From Muribaculaceae bacterium (GTDB taxonomy: Bacteria; Bacteroidota; Bacteroidia; Bacteroidales; Muribaculaceae): a DNA stretch of 64,000 nt. The translations under genes and the position numbers were made by a program. The stretch lies in NCBI GenBank assembly GCA_017619355.1, contig JAFZSO010000016.1, positions 1-64,000 of the forward strand, given 5' to 3'. Within the stretch, counting starts at the first letter, position 1; each line of letters starts with the position of its first letter. The notes beneath the pieces are model-generated. The model was not told the DNA's origin, made no database searches, and saw nothing but the letters and a program-made list of their open reading frames with translations. Positions 42,741-50,793 of this stretch are shown one piece after another.

Positions 42741-43528
42741 GACGATGGGTTGTTTTCGGCAGTTACGAGATTAGTCAATTGAATAAAATCACTCACTGAA
42801 AGCTGTTCGGGACGTTGTCGGAAGATGTCGCTCTCAAGCACTGTCGAGTCTTTTGGCAAGAGTCCGCGCAACGAGTTGCGGAGGGTCTTGCGCCGTTGTC
42901 CGAATGAGGTCTTGACGATGGTCTTGAACAGGCGTTCGTTGCAGTCGAGCTGCTTCACCTCGTTGCGCACGAGCTTGATGACGCCCGACTTGATCTTGGG
43001 CGGAGGGTTGAACACATGCTCATCGACCGTGAACAGGTATTCGATATCGTACCATGCTTGGAGCAGTACCGAGAGAATGCCATAGGTCTTGCTCCCCGGG
43101 GGGGCGGCGATGCGCTGGGCCACCTCGCGCTGGAACATGCCGCTGCAGCACACCACCTGGTCCTTGTAGTCGAGCACCTTGAACAGGATTTGCGACGAGA
43201 TGTTGTAGGGATAGTTGCCTATCACCACAAACTGTGGCTGGCCTGTCACCTCGGCGAGGTCGAGTTTCAGGAAATCGGCCTCGATGATGCGTCCGTCGAG
43301 TTGCGGATAGCACTTGTTGAGGTAATTGACGCTCTCGCTGTCGAGCTCCACCACCTTCAGGTCGTGCCCGTTCTGCAGCAGGAACTGCGTGAGCACGCCC
43401 ATGCCAGGCCCCACCTCGATGAGAGGCAGGTGCTTGTATTCGCTCACCGTGAGCGCGATGCGCTCGGCCACCGAGAGGTCGGTGAGGAAGTGCTGTCCTA
43501 AAGCCTTTTTTGCTCTAACTTGCCGCAT
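42737..43528 (-). CDS. rsmA: 16S rRNA (A1518/A1519) dimethyltransferase
   Basis: KsgA/RsmA dimethylates two adjacent adenosines in the 3' end of 16S rRNA using SAM, a late step of 30S maturation. The 263-residue protein begins MRQVRAKKALGQHFLTD, the typical family start, followed by IEVGPGMGVLTQFLL (SAM motif I, about 38-52), and the NYPYNISSQILF catalytic motif IV (about 108-119). The C-terminal domain ends SVSDFIQLTNLV. It is the first gene of a group with mgtE and, after a short gap, carboxynorspermidine dehydrogenase; it is divergent from the flippase-like gene. Confidence 0.97.
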   Translation of the reverse strand: MRQVRAKKALGQHFLTDLSVAERIALTVSEYKHLPLIEVGPGMGVLTQFLLQNGHDLKVVELDSESVNYLNKCYPQLDGRIIEADFLKLDLAEVTGQPQFVVIGNYPYNISSQILFKVLDYKDQVVCCSGMFQREVAQRIAAPPGSKTYGILSVLLQAWYDIEYLFTVDEHVFNPPPKIKSGVIKLVRNEVKQLDCNERLFKTIVKTSFGQRRKTLRNSLRGLLPKDSTVLESDIFRQRPEQLSVSDFIQLTNLVTAENNPSS

Positions 43529-43610
43529 AACCGTTCAAATATTCAAGCATCTCAACGGGTGATATGCTAAAAAATTGCTTCAATTTAGTGGTGAAACGAA
43601 GAAAAACAAT

Positions 43611-43618
43611 TACCTTTG
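43611..43618 (+). promoter_or_regulatory. -7 element of the flippase-like gene
   Basis: TACCTTTG, 79 bases before the proposed GTG start. It shows that an apparent ORF start at 43616 (TTG) lies inside the promoter. -33 sequence is weak. Confidence 0.5.
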
Positions 43619-43696
43619 CTACACCCAAAGCAACACCTTGTGGTGCGCTTAGCCTACAAAGTTAGTGTTTTTTTTAATTTTATATCGCTGAAAATA

Positions 43697-44764
43697 GTGA
43701 AAAAAGTACTTTCGATACTGTTGAAATATGGTATTCCCGTAGTGATAAGCTTGGGATTGGCCTATTTTTTCTATGCCAACGTCGACATGGAGGCCATTAA
43801 GAAGAGTGTGCGTGAAGACGTGAACTACTGGTGGTTTATTCCCGTGATAGTGGTGAGCATCTTCAGTCACATCTTCAGGGCGCTGCGCTGGCGGCTGCAA
43901 TTGCGCGCCATTGGCGTTCATGCTCCACTCAGCGCCATTGTCAACTCTATTTTCGGCACTTATTTCGTGAATCTGCTGGTGCCTCGCTTAGGCGAGGTGT
44001 GGCGTAGCGGCTACATTGCCAACCGCGAGAAGGCCCCCTTCACCAAGGTACTGGGCTCGATGGTGGGCGACCGCTTGAGCGACACCGTCACGGTGCTGCT
44101 GCTCACCATTGTCACCTTTTTCCTGGCTCAAGATGCCTTCATGAAGTTCATGAGTCATCGCAATGCCGCTGGAGAGACGGGTTCGATGTTCACCACCTGG
44201 TGGTTCTGGGTGATTGTGGTGCTGGGCGTGCTGGGCGTGGCTGCCCTCGTGTGGCTTTACCGCACCAAGTCGCAGAACAAGGTGGTGCAGAAGCTGCAGG
44301 GCATCGTGCGCAACCTGTGGGAAGGCTTCTATTCCATCACCAAAATGAAGGGCAAGTGGTGGTTCCTGCTCTATACCATCCTGATTTGGGGCTGCTACTT
44401 CCTGCAACTCTATCTTGCCTCGTTTGCCTTCAACTGCACCAAGGACCTGGGTGTGATTGCCATTCTGGTGCTGTTTGTACTGAGCAGCATAGGCATGGCA
44501 GTGCCCTCTAATGGCGGCATGGGTCCGTGGCAATATGCCATCATGTTTGGCCTGGCTATCTATGGCGTGGGTTCGTTGCCGCTCACCAATCCCTATAACC
44601 CCGAGGCCTCGGCCTTTGCCTGGGTGGTGTGGGGCATCCAGACGCTGCTGCTCATTGTGCTGGGCATCTACGCCTTCATTTACATGGAGATTGACCGTCG
44701 CCGCATAGCCAGCGGCAAGGTGAAAATCGAAACCGAAATCGAAAAAGAAAACCCTCAAGAATAA
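43697..44764 (+). CDS. Flippase-like membrane protein (LPG synthase TM region / UPF0104)
   Basis: A 355-residue inner-membrane protein with about eight helices. The text WWFIPVIVVSIFSHIFRALRWRLQL, LVPRLGEVWRSGYIANREKAPFTKVLGSMVGDRLSDTVTV and SSIGMAVPSNGGMGPWQYAIMFGLAIYG is the MprF N-terminal (lysylphosphatidylglycerol synthase transmembrane, PF03706) domain, here without the synthase part. Such proteins may flip or transfer lipids or glycans. No ATG lies near the start; GTG at 43697 (reading MKKVLSILLKYGIPVV) is the best start, since the longer frame begins with a TTG inside the promoter. The next gene follows after nine bases. Confidence 0.87.
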   Translation: MKKVLSILLKYGIPVVISLGLAYFFYANVDMEAIKKSVREDVNYWWFIPVIVVSIFSHIFRALRWRLQLRAIGVHAPLSAIVNSIFGTYFVNLLVPRLGEVWRSGYIANREKAPFTKVLGSMVGDRLSDTVTVLLLTIVTFFLAQDAFMKFMSHRNAAGETGSMFTTWWFWVIVVLGVLGVAALVWLYRTKSQNKVVQKLQGIVRNLWEGFYSITKMKGKWWFLLYTILIWGCYFLQLYLASFAFNCTKDLGVIAILVLFVLSSIGMAVPSNGGMGPWQYAIMFGLAIYGVGSLPLTNPYNPEASAFAWVVWGIQTLLLIVLGIYAFIYMEIDRRRIASGKVKIETEIEKENPQE

Positions 44765-44773
44765 TCAAGCGAT

Positions 44774-45280
44774 ATGATGAACGACGAATTTAAAGACTAC
44801 TTCGAATCCTATAACGAGCCCGAAGAGAAACCTCAGGAAGAAACGCCCGAGCAGCGCGAAGAGCGCGAAATCAAGGAAACCACCATTGAGCGTCGCTACA
44901 ACAAGAAGCGCCTGTTCGTCATCTCGTTTGTGTCTGCGCTGGCGCTGTTCATCATCATATGGACGTGGTTGCGCTACTTCCACCCTTACGCCACCAGTCA
45001 GGAGACGGGCGTGATCATGAAGGTGTCAAACGAGGGCAATCTGTTCAAGACCTATGAGGGCAAGATGATATCGGAGGTGTATATCGTCGACACGGTCACC
45101 ACCTTCGAGTCGAACTTCGACTTTACCATTACCGACGACTCGGTGGCCCGCCAGGCTATGGAACTGGCTGGGACTGGCCGACGCGTAATGCTTGACTATA
45201 AGTATTATAAGGGCAAATTGCCGTGGCGGGGCGAGAGCAACCGCATCGTGACCAAAATCACCCTCAAAGAGCCCGATTGA
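44774..45280 (+). CDS. Single-pass membrane protein of unknown function
   Basis: A 168-residue protein: a highly acidic and basic N-terminal cytoplasmic tail (1-46; EEKPQEETPEQREEREIKET), one membrane helix (about 47-67; LFVISFVSALALFIIIWTWL), and a beta-rich extracytoplasmic domain of about 100 residues (GVIMKVSNEGNLFKTYEGKM...RRVMLDYKYYKG). It probably starts at the ATG 44774; a second ATG follows directly. It is nine bases after the flippase-like gene and co-transcribed. The family is not recognised. Confidence 0.8.
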   Translation: MMNDEFKDYFESYNEPEEKPQEETPEQREEREIKETTIERRYNKKRLFVISFVSALALFIIIWTWLRYFHPYATSQETGVIMKVSNEGNLFKTYEGKMISEVYIVDTVTTFESNFDFTITDDSVARQAMELAGTGRRVMLDYKYYKGKLPWRGESNRIVTKITLKEPD

Positions 45281-45320
45281 GGCTCGCTGTGCTCGTGATC
45301 TGAGCGTGTTAAATCGTGCC

Positions 45321-46379
45321 TTAGTGTTTGAGATGTGACTGCCGCTTGCCCAGGAACCAGGGGAGATAGCGGTCGATGAGCCATGCGAAGGGGTAGATGG
45401 CTGCCATGACTACCAGCGCCAGTGCAAACTTGAGCCAGATTTGCTCGTCCATGATGCCAGCGTGGGTGAGTTTCTCCAGTATCATTCTTCCCACGTTGAT
45501 GAAGTAGTTCTGCAATCCCAGATAGACTGTGCCGCTCACCACCACAAACTCTATCACGCGTCGGTGTCCGTAACGGCCTGCCAGCCATTTTGCCACACAC
45601 ATATAGGCAGGAATCACCATCATGCCAGCCACAATGCGCACCAGGCGATAGATGGTGCCATCCCACTGCTCCAGTGGGGCGGCCCACACCATGAGTGCCA
45701 TCGACGCCAGCGCCAGCCCAACGAGCAGGGTGGTGCGTGAGGGGGTCTTGAACTCCAGCCGTTCGAGCCAGCCCTTGCAGTTGTTGCCCAAGGCATAGAA
45801 GGGCATGAACAGCAGGGCGTTGCCCAAATTCCAGAAACGCATCACGCGATAGGTCTCTCCGCAGGCATCTACCGTCCATTGCCATGGTGCGAAATAGACC
45901 AGGCACGCCAGCACCAGGCACACCACCATCACCCACTTGTGCGGCACCAGCCGCTCAATCCAGTAGTAAATCATCTGCATGGTGAACAGGCAGGCGATAT
46001 ACCAGAACGGCGCCAGCACCACCTGCGGGTCGCCTATGATGAACTCAAACAGCGGCCGGCAAGTGTCAATCGCCTGCTCCTCGGGGCCAACCATTTTGCG
46101 GCCCACCAAGAGCCACAGCGCATAGAAGACGATGAAGAAAGTGGTGTAGGGTACCAGAATCTGGCGGCTGCGGTGCGCCACATAGTGCCCGAAGCCTTTG
46201 AAACGGCCAGCACTATACAGAAATCCGGAGATGCAGAAGAACACAGGCACGCGCAGGTTCAGAATCACTGCGTCGTCGAAGAGCGGCAGCCGTGGTGGCG
46301 TGTGAAACACGATCACCAGGAATATGCTGAAAAACCGCACATAATCGAGCCATGCCTTGCGTTCTCTGCCTGTTTTCAT
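45321..46379 (-). CDS. Acyltransferase-3 family membrane protein (second of two)
   Basis: A 352-residue protein with about ten membrane helices of the Acyl_transf_3 family, which moves acetyl or other acyl groups onto surface glycans or other extracytoplasmic targets. The family opening WLDYVRFFSIFLVIVFHTPPRL (about 10-31) holds the conserved R and H residues. It is four bases after the other acyltransferase gene and is the last gene of a tight run with the ABC transporter genes. The acceptor is unknown. A 40-base gap separates it from the converging 44774-45280 gene, with no clear terminator. Confidence 0.87.
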   Translation of the reverse strand: MKTGRERKAWLDYVRFFSIFLVIVFHTPPRLPLFDDAVILNLRVPVFFCISGFLYSAGRFKGFGHYVAHRSRQILVPYTTFFIVFYALWLLVGRKMVGPEEQAIDTCRPLFEFIIGDPQVVLAPFWYIACLFTMQMIYYWIERLVPHKWVMVVCLVLACLVYFAPWQWTVDACGETYRVMRFWNLGNALLFMPFYALGNNCKGWLERLEFKTPSRTTLLVGLALASMALMVWAAPLEQWDGTIYRLVRIVAGMMVIPAYMCVAKWLAGRYGHRRVIEFVVVSGTVYLGLQNYFINVGRMILEKLTHAGIMDEQIWLKFALALVVMAAIYPFAWLIDRYLPWFLGKRQSHLKH

Positions 46380-46382
46380 CGC

Positions 46383-47483
46383 TTATTTCTTTGATTTGAT
46401 TTTAAATTGAGGCACAAAACTCAGCACCCAGCGGTAGAGCAAAGCTGCCAGAATAGAGATGGCTGCATAGACTGTGAGAATCACAAGCGCCTGGGTAGTA
46501 TCCTTGTCGAACAGATAGAGGCGCACAATGGGATGCACGATGAAGATGAACGACGACAGTACGCCTACCCACACCAGTGCCTTCATGAGCCATTTGGGCG
46601 TGATTTTGATGAAACCCACAGCTGCCGTGATCACAAACAGGTGCGCCCACAGCCACAGCTGATAGTTGAGTTGCGCAAAATAGACTACTGCCAGCGAAAT
46701 CACCATGATTGCTGCCCACAGCCATTTGCTCCAGTTGAGCTGGCCTATATAGCGTGCGCACAGCAGTCCGAGCGCAAAGGCCAGTCCCACCTGGAAGAAA
46801 TTATAGCGCAGGAAGAGCAGCGTGAACTTATCCTCGGGTGCACCGAGGAACACCTGCGGCAACCATGATACTGCGATGAGCAGCAACGGGCCGCCAATGC
46901 CCTTCCACAGCGAGTCGCCGGGGCGGTAGAGCAGCAGCCGGTAGATGACATACAACTCCACCATCAGTCCCAGGAACCAATAGGGACCCGGATACACGAA
47001 ACTTGGGTTGGGGAATGGCATCACATTGGTCACCATGAAGAATCCGCCTATCACATAGGGCGTTTCAGTGGGGACTCCGCCATACATCAGGTAGGTGCTT
47101 GCCAGCATCACCACATAGCCTATAATCATGAGCCTGAACAGCTTCAGGTAATGATTGCCTATGAACTCGAACCTGCCCAAGCGAGGCGCATCGGGCCGCT
47201 CATACTTCTGCACCAGCCCATAGGCACTCAAGAAAATAAATACCGGCACACCATAGTGCCCGAATACTGAAAACAGTTGAACCAGCACATTCTCGTCGAT
47301 GCTTGTTTTTAAGTAATGCTGCAACATCCAGCCATGATTGATGTCGAACATATACTCATTTTCCTTGATGGCAAAACGCAACCAGTGGCAGTAGTTGTGC
47401 AACATAATGCCCAGTATGCCTATGCCCTTCAAGGCATTGCACTCGGCTCGCGAGAGAAATGTGCCTGTGTTCACTTGAGCCAT
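46383..47483 (-). CDS. Acyltransferase-3 family membrane protein (first of two)
   Basis: A 366-residue polytopic acyltransferase-3 protein. The opening RAECNALKGIGILGIMLHNYCHW (about 12-34) carries the family's early conserved His; SVFGHYGVPVFIFLSAYGLVQKYE (about 71-94) is the next conserved block; about ten helices follow. Its ATG lies 13 bases inside the end of the ABC permease gene, so translation is likely coupled. The acceptor is unknown. Identity to the following acyltransferase is low, so the pair is not a recent duplication. Confidence 0.86.
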   Translation of the reverse strand: MAQVNTGTFLSRAECNALKGIGILGIMLHNYCHWLRFAIKENEYMFDINHGWMLQHYLKTSIDENVLVQLFSVFGHYGVPVFIFLSAYGLVQKYERPDAPRLGRFEFIGNHYLKLFRLMIIGYVVMLASTYLMYGGVPTETPYVIGGFFMVTNVMPFPNPSFVYPGPYWFLGLMVELYVIYRLLLYRPGDSLWKGIGGPLLLIAVSWLPQVFLGAPEDKFTLLFLRYNFFQVGLAFALGLLCARYIGQLNWSKWLWAAIMVISLAVVYFAQLNYQLWLWAHLFVITAAVGFIKITPKWLMKALVWVGVLSSFIFIVHPIVRLYLFDKDTTQALVILTVYAAISILAALLYRWVLSFVPQFKIKSKK

Positions 47484-48739
47484 TTAAAGATTTCCTTGAC
47501 TGAGTGTTTCTTGCCGTAGAGCAGGATGCCCGTGCGATAGATGCGTGCCGAGAACCATATCATGAGTGCGGCTGTGCCATAGAGCAGCGCAATGCTCAGT
47601 GCCAACTGCCCGAACGGCACACCATAGGGCAGGCGCACCATCATCACAATGGGCGAGGTGAACGGGATAATCGAGCACCACATGGCCATCGACCCGTTGG
47701 GATTCTCCATGCATGCCATGCCGGCATAGAGCGCGATGAGCATGATCATGATGATGGGTGTGGAGAACTGCGAGGCGTCGCTTGCCTGATCGACGGCCGA
47801 ACCGAAGCCTGCAAACAGCGAGGCATAAAGCAGATAGCCGCCAATGAAGTAGATGACGAAACAGATGAGAATGGGCACGATGTTGATGCTGCCAATAGCC
47901 TGGAACACAGCTCCGATGCCTTCACCGCCTACGGCACCTACCGACATGCCTGTGATGCCCATCACGGCGCCGATTATCAGTACCCAGATGGCAAACTGCG
48001 TGAGGCCTACCAGCGCCACGCCAATGATCTTGCCCATCATGAGCTGGAAGGGCGTGCAGCTGCTCACAATCACCTCTACAATGCGGTTGGTCTTCTCCTC
48101 GATGACGCTGTTCATGATCATGGCGCCATACATGATGACAAACATATAGGTGATGAACGACAGAATCATGCCAAAGATCATGGCCACGGTGGTCGATGAC
48201 GAGTTCTCGTTGCCCTCGGCATCCCACTTCACGCTGTTCACCTCAAGGTTCACATCGCAATCATCGATGATTTCTTTCAGATTGGGAACATTTTTCTCCT
48301 GTATCTTGGCGCCCACCAGCGTGTCGGTGAGGCACTCCTCAAGGTGCTTGAGCAGTACGGGGCTCACGGTGTTCTCGCTATAGACGGTCACCTCGGGCTT
48401 CTCGAGCACATTGGCGGGAATCACCACAATGGCATCGACGCTTTCGCCAGCTTTCTTGTAGAACTCGTGTGCATCGGTCTTCACGCCTTCCTCGCCCTGG
48501 AGTGTCACAAAGTCGAAGAGCGGCGTGTTTTTCACAGCCTGTGCCAGGGCACCGGTCTCGTCGATGATGGTCACATTCTGCTTTTCGGTAGCCGACTCGT
48601 TGTTCATCTTCGTGAGCAGGAAGGGGATGAGCATGCACAGCACTATGATGATGGGAATCAGGAAAGTCATGACAAGAAACGATTTCTTGCCCACTATCGA
48701 CATATATTCGCGCTTGATGATTAATCCTAACTTCTTCAT
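47471..48739 (-). CDS. ABC-2 type exporter permease (NatB-like)
   Basis: A 422-residue inner-membrane permease. An N-terminal helix (about 20-42; SFLVMTFLIPIIIVLCMLI) is followed by a large extracytoplasmic loop (about 45-175) and five or six C-terminal helices (about 185-405). The layout and text IGVALVGLTQFAIWVLIIGAVMG and FSTPIIMIMLIALYAGMACMENP are those of ABC-2 NatB/YhaP-type permeases that export Na+, drugs or small lipids. Its start overlaps the ATPase gene by four bases, and the acyltransferase gene starts inside its end. Substrate not known. Confidence 0.93.
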   Translation of the reverse strand: MKKLGLIIKREYMSIVGKKSFLVMTFLIPIIIVLCMLIPFLLTKMNNESATEKQNVTIIDETGALAQAVKNTPLFDFVTLQGEEGVKTDAHEFYKKAGESVDAIVVIPANVLEKPEVTVYSENTVSPVLLKHLEECLTDTLVGAKIQEKNVPNLKEIIDDCDVNLEVNSVKWDAEGNENSSSTTVAMIFGMILSFITYMFVIMYGAMIMNSVIEEKTNRIVEVIVSSCTPFQLMMGKIIGVALVGLTQFAIWVLIIGAVMGITGMSVGAVGGEGIGAVFQAIGSINIVPILICFVIYFIGGYLLYASLFAGFGSAVDQASDASQFSTPIIMIMLIALYAGMACMENPNGSMAMWCSIIPFTSPIVMMVRLPYGVPFGQLALSIALLYGTAALMIWFSARIYRTGILLYGKKHSVKEIFKWLK

Positions 48740-49641
48740 TGGTTCAGCTTTTTAACTGTTTCTATAAAAATTTCGTTCATCGTTGGCAGCAACTCATGGA
48801 AGCCAGCCAAATCTACATGCTCGTTGAGCCAGGTAATCACATCGCGCGACTCCACACCGGCATTCAGTCTGATGAGCGTGCTGTGCCCGGTTTCTTTCTC
48901 GATTGAGTAGAGGTTCTCGCAAGCGGGCAGGGGCTCGCGGCTCTGAACTTGTTCTATCTCGTAGAGGTGCTGTTTGCGGCTCTGCTTGATTTCATCCACG
49001 CGGCCTTCGAGCACCACCTGACCGTTGTTGATGAGCGTGATGCGCTCGCACACGGCTTCCACACTCTCCATGTTGTGGGTCGAGAACAGGATGGTAGCGC
49101 CCTGCTCCTTCAGTCGCAGGATTTCCTGCTTGAGCTGTTCGGCATTCACGGGGTCGAAACCCGAGAAGGGTTCGTCGAAGATGAGCAGCTTGGGCTCATG
49201 TATCACCGTGGCGATGAACTGCACCTTCTGCTGCATGCCTTTCGACAGTGCTTCCACCTTCTTGTCGCGCCACTCGCCCAGCGCAAAACGCTCGAGCCAC
49301 TGGTTCATGCGCTGTTTGGCAGTTACTTTATCAAGCCCTTTAAGGCGAGCAAGATACACAATGTGGTCGCCCACTTTCATTTTCTTATACAGGCCGCGCT
49401 CCTCGGGCAGATAGCCGATTTGCGCCACATCCTCGGACTGCAGAGGCTTGCCGCCCAGCATCACCTCGCCGCTGTCGGGCTTGGTGATCATGTTGATGAT
49501 GCGTATCAACGAGGTCTTGCCGGCACCGTTCGGGCCCAGCAGGCCATAGATGATGCCCTCGGGCACATCCATGCTCACGCGGTCGAGCGCGAGATGGCCG
49601 TCGTACTGCTTCACAACATCTTTAATTTCAATAAAATTCAT
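48736..49641 (-). CDS. ABC exporter ATP-binding protein
   Basis: A 301-residue ABC ATPase with Walker A GLLGPNGAGKTSLIRI (about 32-47), the LSKGMQQK signature (near 138-145), Walker B KLLIFDEPFSGFDP (about 156-169) and the switch His in STHNMES. A DUF4162-type C-terminal part (after about 220) is typical of ATPases for NatA/NatB-like exporters. It drives the permease encoded next (four-base overlap). It lies 15 bases after rluA on the same strand, so the five genes rluA-ATPase-permease-AT3-AT3 may be one transcript. Confidence 0.96.
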   Translation of the reverse strand: MNFIEIKDVVKQYDGHLALDRVSMDVPEGIIYGLLGPNGAGKTSLIRIINMITKPDSGEVMLGGKPLQSEDVAQIGYLPEERGLYKKMKVGDHIVYLARLKGLDKVTAKQRMNQWLERFALGEWRDKKVEALSKGMQQKVQFIATVIHEPKLLIFDEPFSGFDPVNAEQLKQEILRLKEQGATILFSTHNMESVEAVCERITLINNGQVVLEGRVDEIKQSRKQHLYEIEQVQSREPLPACENLYSIEKETGHSTLIRLNAGVESRDVITWLNEHVDLAGFHELLPTMNEIFIETVKKLNQ

Positions 49642-49656
49642 GTTTTGTATTTTTTA

Positions 49657-50580
49657 TTATTTCAGTAATTCCTTGAATGATGCGGGTACTGGCGAATTGA
49701 AGGTCATCTCTTCGCCCGTGGCTGGATGCACGATTTTGAGCCTTGTGGCGTGCAGCGCCAGCCGCTTGATGGCGTTGGGGTGGCCACCATACTTGCGGTC
49801 GCCGCTGATGGGATGCCCCTTTGTGCTCATGTGCACGCGCAACTGGTTCTTCAGCCCCTTGCGCAGCGAGAGTTGCACCAGCGTCTTGTCGGCGCCGCGC
49901 TCCAGCACCGTGAACCGCGTCTTGGCGAGTTCGCCCTTGTTCGGGTCGTCGGTAGAGTGCACAGTGTAGTTGTCGTCACCATCGTAGAGGTAACTCTGTA
50001 TGAGACCCTCGTCGTCGTCAACGATACCTTCGACCACCGCCTCGTAGTAGCGTTCGAGCACCATGTGGGTCCAGTTCTTCACCAGTTTCTCGCGTGCCTT
50101 GGCGGTGCGTGTAATGAGCATGAGCCCCGAGGTGTCGCGGTCGAGACGGTGCACGATAAACACGCGTGCATGCTCGTTGCGGCGTTTCACATATTTGCGC
50201 ATCACGCTGAACACCGTGTCGTCCTTCACATTACCGGCTGCCGTCGACAACATGCCGTAGCCCTTGTCGACCACCAGAATGTTCTCGTCTTCATACACCA
50301 GTTTCAGGTGTGGGTGCTTGAACACATCGAACGAGCCGCCGTAGTTCACCCACACTTCATCACCCTCCTTCACGGGATAGTCGAATTGAGTGGTGGCGGT
50401 GCCGTTCACGGCCAGCTGGCGGTGGCGCAACAGCGACTTCACCTTGGTGGCGTTATGGTCGGGGAGCAACAGGCTCGTGACCTCGAGCAGGCCGCCTGCT
50501 ACGGGTGATTTAAACTTCGCGATGTTCTTGTTGCCTGGTTTGGCTATCTTGCCTTTGGAGCGTGACGATGACTGACGCAT
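49657..50580 (-). CDS. RluA family pseudouridine synthase
   Basis: Pseudouridine synthase for rRNA or tRNA uridines. The 307-residue protein has an S4 RNA-binding domain (about 30-78; TKVKSLLRHRQLAVNGTATTQFDYPV) and the catalytic motif HRLDRDTSGLML (catalytic Asp147), plus the RIHMSTKGHPI-like VHMSTKGHPISGDRKYGGH block near the end. It is probably RluC/RluD-like, but the target position cannot be told. A -7 element (CAAAATTA, 50603-50610) is 22 bases upstream. It lies 15 bases ahead of the ABC ATPase gene. Confidence 0.95.
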   Translation of the reverse strand: MRQSSSRSKGKIAKPGNKNIAKFKSPVAGGLLEVTSLLLPDHNATKVKSLLRHRQLAVNGTATTQFDYPVKEGDEVWVNYGGSFDVFKHPHLKLVYEDENILVVDKGYGMLSTAAGNVKDDTVFSVMRKYVKRRNEHARVFIVHRLDRDTSGLMLITRTAKAREKLVKNWTHMVLERYYEAVVEGIVDDDEGLIQSYLYDGDDNYTVHSTDDPNKGELAKTRFTVLERGADKTLVQLSLRKGLKNQLRVHMSTKGHPISGDRKYGGHPNAIKRLALHATRLKIVHPATGEEMTFNSPVPASFKELLK

Positions 50581-50602
50581 ATCATTAACTATATTTTTTG
50601 TG

Positions 50603-50610
50603 CAAAATTA
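50603..50610 (-). promoter_or_regulatory. -7 element of the rluA-ABC-acyltransferase run
   Basis: CAAAATTA reads TAATTTTG on the minus strand, 22 bases upstream of the ATG. No good -33. Confidence 0.45.
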
Positions 50611-50673
50611 ATTAAAAAAGCGCACTTACACTTCCATATATGATAAAATCTTAAAAAAAATGGTTGAGGATGA

Positions 50674-50703
50674 TTGTTTTACTCGCTTTTTACACTATCT
50701 TTG
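50674..50703 (+). promoter_or_regulatory. Promoter of the M16 protease gene
   Basis: -33 TTG (50674-50676) and -7 TATCTTTG (50696-50703), 19 bases apart. It gives a leader of about 85 bases and confirms the ATG at 50794 rather than the upstream frame extension. Confidence 0.75.
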
Positions 50704-50793
50704 CTGAAATTTAACTTAATTAATGTAACAAAACGACTACCACAAGCGTCTAATAAGCAACAAACATTAATCATACATTTTTTAAAAACACTT

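Noticed and set aside
43616-43696. N-terminal extension of the flippase-like protein
   Set aside because: The first codon is a TTG within the -7 promoter element; GTG at 43697 is the better start.
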